Shown here: one piece after another, positions 55,981 to 64,000 of the stretch
Layout of the letters: each line of letters starts with the position of its first letter
Position numbering within the stretch: position 1 is the stretch's first letter
From: Hetaerina americana
Lineage: Eukaryota; Arthropoda; Insecta; Odonata; Calopterygidae
NCBI GenBank assembly: GCA_022747635.1
Contig: JAKTNV010000001.1
Span: 30,483,990-30,547,989, forward strand
Direction of reading: 5' to 3'
Length of the DNA: 64,000 bases
Notes under the pieces: generated by a model
Seen by the model: only the letters and a program-made list of their open reading frames with translations
What the model was told of the DNA's origin: nothing
Databases searched by the model: none
Program-made: the position numbers and the translations under genes

Positions 55981-58600
55981 TTCTATTCTCATTTCGTTTC
56001 TTCTTGAAATTTCAACGGACCCAGGCGCTTTTATAACGGAGGCAAACTCAATAAAACTTCCAATCAAGACAAAGGTTATCTCTAAATCCCTGATTCCTGC
56101 TATTACTATGACTCTGGCATTCCCGTCATCTTCTCCAGCTCGTGGGGTGACTAGGGGGCGCGTCTAGGGAGCTTGGGGTGGTTTTCTCCTTCGTTTACAA
56201 GAAATTAAATTGAGGGAGGAAGATTTTTCGTAGGTTTTTCCACTCCACTGATATAATTCCAATCAGTATACTCCTTTATTTATTTCGCCACATATCTTAC
56301 TTATGATTTTAATAGGTTCATTGAATTGCCTCATTTAGACTCAGATTACACGTAACGCGTAGTAGCGCGTCGTATAGTTTCGCTAGGTATTTATTTTCGA
56401 ATTCACTCAAAAGATTAAAGGAATAATTACAAAGAGGTGTGTCAGCACGAGATAAGCATTAAATTTCTGGGATCAACTTTAAATACCGTAAATCACCTCT
56501 GAATATGGGTATTTGCGTTTTTGAAACGGTTTAACAGAATTTAAATTTAAAAAAATTCGGCTAAATGAGATTGGAGAGAAGTCACTCCGAAAATAAATAA
56601 TGGAGTCTTCTGAATGTAAAGCTAATCGATTCAGAGATTTAATTTGAGAAGACAAATATTTTTCACATTACTTTAAGAACTAAATATTTCTCTATATTCC
56701 AAATGTACATGACAAGTTAAGTGCTTACGTCATTTCCCTTTCAAATTAGCTGAAAATACGTGTAGTTTCCATTGTTCCATCCATAGTTTGCTTTTGTTGT
56801 TTTTTCCCGTTGACTGAAAACCGTTTTTTATGCATTTAGTTATTAAGAAAAATGCCGTTCCGACTAAATATTTATTTGATGGTTACCGTGGTTCATGTTT
56901 CAACTTCACTGTCTTAAAATTCACCAATCGTTTTGAAAACGCGACACGCTGGCACCCGAAGGAAATTGAAATCGCTTCGCACTATCGTTTTTTACTGAAT
57001 GAAACGTCTACGAAACACGTTCATCCAGAAAATAAATTCTGGCCGGTAAACTCTTCAAGTATAAAAAAATCTGGAAATTCAGTTTGGAGGTGAAGAGTCA
57101 AAAATTGACGGCGCACATTATTGAATACACTGTTAACTCCTAGCAAGTTTATTCTCGTCGCGGCAAATTTAACGGAGAGGAATGGAGGTGTACGAGCGAT
57201 GAACATATAAAAGAGCCTGTAGTAGACATAACAACTTTAAAATGTTTCATAAAATGTTATATACGTATTCGAAACGTACTATTTTGTATCATTCATTATG
57301 AGCGTCGTTATTTTCTGATCTTCTAGTTTGATCCGAGAAAAACATGCCTATTGTGGTTCACGTAGGTACCTTAATATTTTTCTTGAAGCAGAGCATTAGT
57401 ACTTTAAGCAGCTTTAAATCAAATGAATAATAGTAGCTGTTAATATTTTTCTTGAAGCAGAGCATTAGTACTTTAAGTAGCTTTAAATCAAATGAATAAT
57501 AGTAGCCGTTATTTTTGCGATAAACCCACCATTTCTGTCCAAGCTTTGAACTATGGATGCATTTTCCCTAGATTACCTTGGGGTAATTATTTGAAACTTG
57601 GAGCTCAAAATTCCGGACAGATGTTTAATAGACTCTGAAATTCTAGGTTTCAAGATCCTCTCAGTTTCAAAAATTACATTTACCTTGCGTTTTCGTTTTT
57701 CAAGACCGTAAACCGCTTCATCTTCTTGTTCTGCCACTAGATACCTACGGGACTCGATCACGGACACAGATAATTACTCTCATTGAGAGAAGGGAAAATT
57801 GCGTTTATTTTTATTATTCTAGAAATGGTCAGTGTTCATTTCGGGCAAATTACATGCGAGCCGTAGCGTGCTCCATAAAACTATGCCCTCTCAAAAAAGA
57901 ACATTGTGGCTTTCCTGAAATTAATTGACTTTGTTGTTGAAATAATGCAAAGATGAAGATAACGACATAGTATTTTGTCACGCGGTGTAAGGATGTAGAC
58001 CTCTAATTATTCCTTCAATCTAGATGACGGAACCTATTAGTTTTTAATCAGTTATGGTATTTTTCCATAAAAGGACATGTCCAGTGTTTCAGCAACCCCA
58101 CACCCCTCGGTGGCTTTCAGGGCCAATTCGTCTCTGCGACCAGAGCTCTCAAAATGGCACCGCGTCATCAGATACCATCTTCGAGCTTAAAATGTTTAAC
58201 TACATCTTTCATATCAACGTCAGAACAATGAATTTGTCATCTCAGCCCATGTTGATCTGTCCAGTGGTTCTGTCAGATAGATCATCTACCTAAGGGCAAT
58301 CAATGGCGTGAAAGAATGATTTAAAGATCCCCTTCTCAAACTTTGTGATGTGGCTGACAAGCAATTTATTTTCTGAGTTGCTGCTGGCCAGTGTAATGAG
58401 TTCATTTGGATGGGTGGTATTAACACCATATTATGTATGAATTATCTCCAATCAAGGCTCTCGCATTTCCGGAATTTCGAAGGAAGTCTCCTGTGAAATT
58501 GACGGATAAATTTTGAGGCCAGAAATTCTTTGTCCAAATCTCGAGAACCGAGATGTGATTCTTAAATTTTTTTTCCTGTTAGCTCACGTATATTCGGACC
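55981..58600. other. A+T-rich DNA with a 69-bp tandem duplication
   Basis: No gene was recognised. The open frame at 56830-57093 has no recognisable domain. Confidence 0.5.
57371..57508. repeat. 69-bp tandem duplication
   Basis: Two adjacent 69-bp copies starting TTAATATTTTTCTTGAAGCA that differ at two positions. The near-identity suggests a recent duplication. Confidence 0.93.
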
Positions 58601-59130
58601 ACCTTTTGAGTAATGCTGAGTAATAGACGCGCCAGTTACAGGAAATCATCGTCGAGCGTTCTTAAACCCTTCCTCCCAGCTTGGCACAGATACCTCGCGC
58701 TGGATCGCGTGAACGGGCAAAAAAGTGCGTGGGTCGCAGTTACAGTTGTGAGTACGCGATATGGTGGACGGCTCGCCAATTGGTATTGCTCGGCGTTCAG
58801 TGCCGCACCTTCCGCAATAAGGCCTTCCTTATAATGCCCTCCCCTCACACTCCTTTCATTCCGATTTGCCCCCTCCACCCTGCCTCCCGTTTGCACCCTC
58901 TCTGTTCTCAAGGTGCTCTCTTAACTGTACCGTCTCCTCAGGTTCAGTGGCACAGAGGATCCCTAAATCCTCCCTCTCTCGCACTCACACACCCATACAG
59001 AAGGGGGCAGGTGAGTGCGTGCTCACTCATGGATCGAGATGGGAAACCTCGGTCCGTCTGGGTGGAGACATCGTGGGCAATTAATGGCGCAGTCTCCACT
59101 CTCGGTTGACGGGGAAAAATAAAAACTAGG
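58601..59130. other. G+C-rich segment
   Basis: CpG-containing and C/T-rich on the + strand at 58830-59000. Overlapping frames have no recognisable domain. Confidence 0.3.
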
Positions 59131-60975
59131 CATTCGGTTGCAAGAACGGTATTCACGATCATTCCGCGGCCCAACATGGAGACTCTTCCTATTGACTACT
59201 TACTGGCCGATGGCGTGTTCCCATCCCACATGCTATCTACCTGTGCGCCTTTTTTCATAATTCTAGGGAAACTTTGATGTGGAAATTGAGCACGGACGAT
59301 CCCTGTTCTTGTCTTTGCATGTCATCTTAGAGCGAGACTTATTCGACACGACATGTACATGGGCATAGAGCAGCGGCATTGTGACAAGGCTTTTCGGGAC
59401 GGCTATTCGTGTACGAATTGAATTATTGCAGAAACCAAAGTTGTCAAAATGAAAAAGTCAACGAAATATTTTAATGTGTAGCTGTTTTCAAGTGAAGTTA
59501 GGAATTTAATGAGAGATTTCTATGTTATTTTCATGTATCTAAAAACATTGCCCATCCACTCAATCAACGAGTTAACTCACTGGGAATCCCAGGATGGCAG
59601 GGGAGTGACTAAAAAACTGGAAGTGGGCTTTTTTATCTGTTGAAGGCATATGATAAACTATTAGTATGCTTGAAGATTGCATTTGATGGAGTAAGATGCA
59701 AAATAGAATTAATAAGAATGTGTGGGTGAAAATCTACGCTCAAATATACTTTTTTCATACATCTAAGGTGATTCAAAGCAGCGAGGAAATGGCGGGTTGT
59801 AGGAAATGGGTTATAAAGGTGGGAACTGGAAAAAACTTTACTTGTACTCTTTAAAAGCTAGACATGTCTCCTATCGTATAGAATAGAGAGGAATATGAAG
59901 GAATTTAACATGTGGTAGGAGAAACAAGTATTCGAGTTTTTTACTTGCAATAATAAGAGGTAAGAGAAAAAAAATGTTGAGGGAACAAGTTTTTAAATGC
60001 TACGGGCAATGATGAAATTATTCTGAGACCTCTTTCAGGACGACCAGATAATAAATTCCACTACCTTGTTTGCTTCATACATTCTCAACTTCCCGTAAGA
60101 GTAAATGCAGCGCCACCATATCCGCTGTTTATTAGATCACATAGCCATCCTAACCTCCTTGTCGCCATTCGTCTCTCACAGGCGCAGAGTAAAAATAAAA
60201 TACATATAACAGTCTTACAATGACAATTATATTCTTCGAGTCGGTTAACTGTGAAAATATTTTCAGTTCATAAATATTTTTCTTTGGGTAAAGAATGAAA
60301 GAATCGTGCATCAAAAATTAATAAAAGTAATCCCGGCAAAAAAGGAAGGAATAAACATTGATTGCTGAAATTAAGAGGTCAATTGTTTGCAGCTTGTTAT
60401 CAATTTTGGGTGAGAATTGCCTATGGCAAAAATTTTGCGGCTTACGTATTTTAGGGGAGTTTAGAGCATAATATACGTTCCGGAAGAAAATGTGGGCATT
60501 ATCGAAATATTTTCTTAGCACACACCGAATTTTTAATCTTATGCATTAACTTTGTCGTTCGTCCTAAGCTTTTACCCGCGGCAGCGGTAAATTTTTATTC
60601 CTGAGTTTCATGTCGGCTAAAGTTATTTCCTATCGCGAGTCCAGCTGCATATAAGATATTTTACTATAGCACGGCTCACGTACGATTAATACCTAAGTCG
60701 GGATTTGGAACTATGACCTACGACTTAGACTGACAGCTAGGTACTCACCAATCCACAGGACCGGTTTACCGATAAATAGGTGTTCAGTAATGATGGAATC
60801 AGAAAAGGAAACGGGTCTACTAAGCAAAGCAAATGTGAGACGATATTTTTTATCCCACTTAGATATTCGTCTGAAACCACTGCTGAATTTTAGTAATCCA
60901 CTTACGACCATTCTACGCTGGGTCGATCATCTCATTGAAATTCACCTATTTATGCGGTGGCAATACTAATAATAT
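59131..60975. other. A+T-rich DNA with a decayed repeat copy
   Basis: It holds the 48-bp repeat at 59612-59659, which has a relative at 63277. No gene was recognised. Confidence 0.5.
59612..59659 (+). repeat. decayed dispersed repeat, copy 1
   Basis: It is related to 63277-63324 and shares AAACTGGAAG, TTTTATC and GCATATGATAAACT. Two differences are TG here against CG in the other copy, the pattern left by CpG decay. Read in frame, this copy has a stop (TGA) where the other has CGA, so it may be the remnant of a coding element that I cannot identify. Confidence 0.6.
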
Positions 60976-62000
60976 GTAGGATCATGAGTGAACTTGGACA
61001 TTGGGCGTGACGAGGTAGACCAAACCTAGCAGATGAATGCGGCCAGTGTCATTGCGACCACACGCAATGCAGTTCTGGGTTAGCCAGGATGTCCTAGGCA
61101 CGCCGTGACACACTCGGCGAATGCTAATCGCCAGCGTGTGTCGCTGACCCTTCTCTCTCTGCCCCTCGGATGCCGACCGACTCGACAGGTTAAACCGAAC
61201 CGGCGACCTTCTCATGGCTGCTCGTACGTGCGCGCTCGCGAGTGGGCAAGTGTGCGGCGAGGAGAGTGGGCGTTTGGGAACAGGGTCAAGTTGAAGTCTC
61301 CCCTCCCTGCGAGAGCATTTACATCTATTCTCTGTGCCCCAAACCCCCTCTTCTTTCCACCACGAACCCAAACATTCCCCGCCTGTTCGGTTGCGCCGAG
61401 TTTCGCAATAGTCTTTTCTCTCGCGTGATCGTGTGGGAAATGCGGTTACGGCGGCCGCCGCCGCTATCGGTGTAAAGGGTTACTTTCGACCTGACGTGCG
61501 AAATGGATGGATGCGGACGAATTATGTCCGAGCGTCATGACTCCACTCAAGTGATTATCCCGGTAAAGCCGGTAATGGTTGCCCTGGTCATGGAAACCTA
61601 ATCTCGTATAGGAACCGTTATGCATTTACGCGGCCTTTAGCTTCGGATAAAGCTTTCGAGGCAGGGAGTTGCACTTGTAATCATTTTCGAATTAAGTGTA
61701 ATTCAGTTCGGAAGGGGGATATTTTCAAACAATGATCCGGACCGGTGAGCCCCACGGTTGCCTTCCCCTTTTTGGATTCGCCATTGAATTTAGCGACAGT
61801 TGGAAGGGTGGTGGGATGAGCGGTAAGGGGGCTATGCGCGGCCCGTGGGAGAAGCTATCTGACAGTCGAGAGCGAATCCAAGGTGCACTGTAGTGGATGC
61901 AGGCGGTGCCACTGACGCTGCTGTTTCGATGCACCCGTGCGATGCGAATCAGTTCCCCAAATCAGTCGAGCAACGGACGCACTGCCCCCATACACGAAAA
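60976..62000. other. G+C-rich segments
   Basis: CpG-rich sequence at about 60980-61500 and 61730-61990. Overlapping frames on both strands have no recognisable domain. Regulatory or untranslated-exon DNA is possible. Confidence 0.32.
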
Positions 62001-63276
62001 GGCAGCATAATGTTGACACCCTAGGAAAGATACTCCCGTCAACTTCCCCATAAATTCAAGGCGATATAGTTTAAGTCATATGTTTTGCGTGTACACAGCC
62101 AACTCATTAATTTCAATTGTTTGTTCATATTTCGTATGTTTAATACGAGGATAGCTCCGTGATTCATTGGCAGGTCGCCTTTTTTACGCACTCTAATTAT
62201 TTGAAGGGAGAAACTAATCGTATGCTCTTTATACTCTCGTTTCATCGTGCTCTACATTCTGTTATATAACGTGATAATAGGATATCTGTAATTTAAATCA
62301 TTCTGATTGTTTGAATAAATATAAATTTATTTATTAAAATACTTCGAGTTGGCAAGCCAATGTGATGAAGATAATTAATGCAAATAAAAAATGTTCCTCC
62401 TGTAACATTAGCCGATGCGTCGCTTGCTTCTTTACGTCGTAGCATAACCTTGTTTGCCTTTCCGCTATGCCATAAGACCATTAAAAATATACAGATAACC
62501 TCATCTGAAAAGTGCTCTTGAAAAAAAAATATATTTCATCTTGATCGCTGGAATATGTGTAAAATGTCATTTGAGGAGATTATGGCTAACAAATAAGAAG
62601 CAGAAAATTGGTTGTGGACAACAATATTATTAGTATGCACCTAAACTGAATTGAATTTCTTGGTATTTAAGTGGATATATTAGGCATTGCACTCACATGT
62701 ATTCAAATATACAAAGTTAGCTCAATGTTATCATTAATAAAATACTCATTTGCTTCGTTTTCCTATTATCATCTTTAAAAATGTTTTAATTGTAACTGAA
62801 TATCATGTCATAGTTCCCTTCATTTTTTTAAGTAATATAGAAATGTAATGTAGGAATTTTTGTATTCAACTAACACGTCCAGTAAAATTACTTTCACGAA
62901 TAGGAGAAGGGCTTCATTTTGGTTCTAAACACGGTAACCCTGACCTAGTGCACCTACTTTACTTAATGTAACTGTGGAAATACCATAGCATAATATAAAT
63001 TAACGCTTTATTATATTCGCAATAAAGTCTATTTAATAAGCTTAAGTAATAAGTTTACACGATGAGGCCATTTGGCAAAAGTGTAAATGTCCACTACCTT
63101 AGCAAAATCTTTCTGTTTCCATTTGATTATGGGGGGGAATCTAGAATCCTTGACTTGGTGATCCAAGAGTACCTGCCCCCTGGTTATGCCTCCCGATTAC
63201 TTCAAATTACTAATAGGATTGGGCAGTCCATTGAAATGCAAGGGAGCAGAATTTCGAGATGGAGATTGGATTGCTG
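62001..63276. other. A+T-rich DNA, no gene seen
   Basis: Short open frames only. Confidence 0.55.
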
Positions 63277-63324
63277 AGAAACTGGAAGCGGGTTATTTTA
63301 TCCGTCGAAAGCATATGATAAACT
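63277..63324 (+). repeat. dispersed repeat, copy 2 (less decayed)
   Basis: The + strand reads in frame as EKLEAGYFIRRKHMIN followed by a stop, open where copy 1 is broken. The surrounding 63160-63280 may belong to the same element but has no second copy here. The protein family was not recognised. Confidence 0.55.
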
Positions 63325-64000
63325 GAAAACGATGAGTTCACTCCCGAGTTTTCCAAACGGTGGAGCCAGGAAATTCTATCCATTATAGGCAATGAGCCGC
63401 TGGACCATGGTGGAAAATCTAGACCTCTAATGTCGATGCTATTACCTTCATCACGGGAGTAAATCTCTTCTCCCTCTCTCTCTCCACAATCTTGAACCCT
63501 TAGCGTCGTCCCACCTGAAGCCAATCGACTCAATGCGCAGCTGTGAACGATATCGCCCATCATCGTAACCAATTTATTCGACCAGAGTTTCGTCACCTTA
63601 CTCACCTGTAGTTGCGTGTTCCTCCGCCACCCTATTACGGTCGCCTAATCGGCAATTCTCGTCAGTGTCGGTGAATTGCAGTCATGTAACAGCAAGACGA
63701 AAAAATAAAATTCGAATGGACTGTAGTATCGCACCGAGCCGTGAAGAGGCCCAAGAAAAGAGCAATTGGCGCGTGAATGCGAGTCGAGAGCTGTGGAAAA
63801 AAGTGATATTCCCGGAGATAACACTGGTGCAGATCATAATTCACGCTCTCAGGATCAGCGAACCATTCAAAAAAATGCGAAAGCCAACTCATCTTTGCGG
63901 AATCGCTACAAAAGCCAACGGTCAAAGTTATCTAAGAAATATCGCTCTTTGAGTGCTGCTTTTGCGATTCTACTGGCATAGGAATACATCGTCTAAACAT
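63325..64000. other. no gene seen
   Basis: Mixed composition. Open frames of 71 to 131 codons overlap on both strands and have no recognisable domain. A gene fragment running off the window cannot be excluded. Confidence 0.4.

Overview
The window is eukaryotic, non-coding and rich in transposable elements, most likely from an arthropod and probably an insect with a large genome. The evidence is a mariner deletion derivative, two tRNA-derived SINE families, a Penelope-like element (PLE) fragment with a GIY-YIG endonuclease, a Ty3/gypsy-type LTR element primed by tRNA-Lys, long (TA)n tracts, and A+T-rich DNA interrupted by short G+C-rich islands. No host protein-coding exon could be recognised. 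The species cannot be fixed from this sequence.

Layout. 1-21165 is A+T-rich DNA holding a G+C-rich island (2160-2880), a microsatellite cluster around an inverted repeat (4270-4845), a SINE (about 5232-5531), a 753-bp mariner derivative (7328-8080), a second island (8740-9600), a cluster of hammerhead-ribozyme-like repeats (10584-11027), a possible non-LTR retrotransposon relic (about 17176-17364) and further G+C-rich islands. 21166-30150 is a nest of elements built around TA tracts: a 7.7-kb LTR retrotransposon (21224-28940), then a SINE, then a PLE 3' fragment. 30151-64000 is again mostly featureless, with G+C-rich islands, three more copies of SINE family 1, a truncated copy of SINE family 2, a second hammerhead-bearing fold-back element with a 12-bp direct repeat at its edges (47211-47474), and a candidate promoter with a non-coding first exon (about 41700-42758).

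The LTR element is the only multi-gene unit. Its two 722-bp LTRs differ at three positions, so it inserted recently. It nevertheless lacks a protease and the reverse transcriptase palm, and it has frame breaks in gag, at the RT/RNase H join and in the integrase zinc finger. It must have been copied with enzymes supplied by a relative. A run of in-frame degenerate repeats lies where the start of pol would be.

The most interesting signal is a set of small hammerhead-like motifs (core CTGATGA, a 5-bp stem II, GAAA, a two-pair stem III). They sit just before an A+T-rich tail containing TGTGGAA, inside short inverted-repeat elements at 10.6-11.0 kb and 47.2-47.5 kb. A degenerate relative lies in the 3' region of the PLE fragment at 29.5 kb. 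Together they look like non-autonomous, PLE-derived, retrozyme-like elements.
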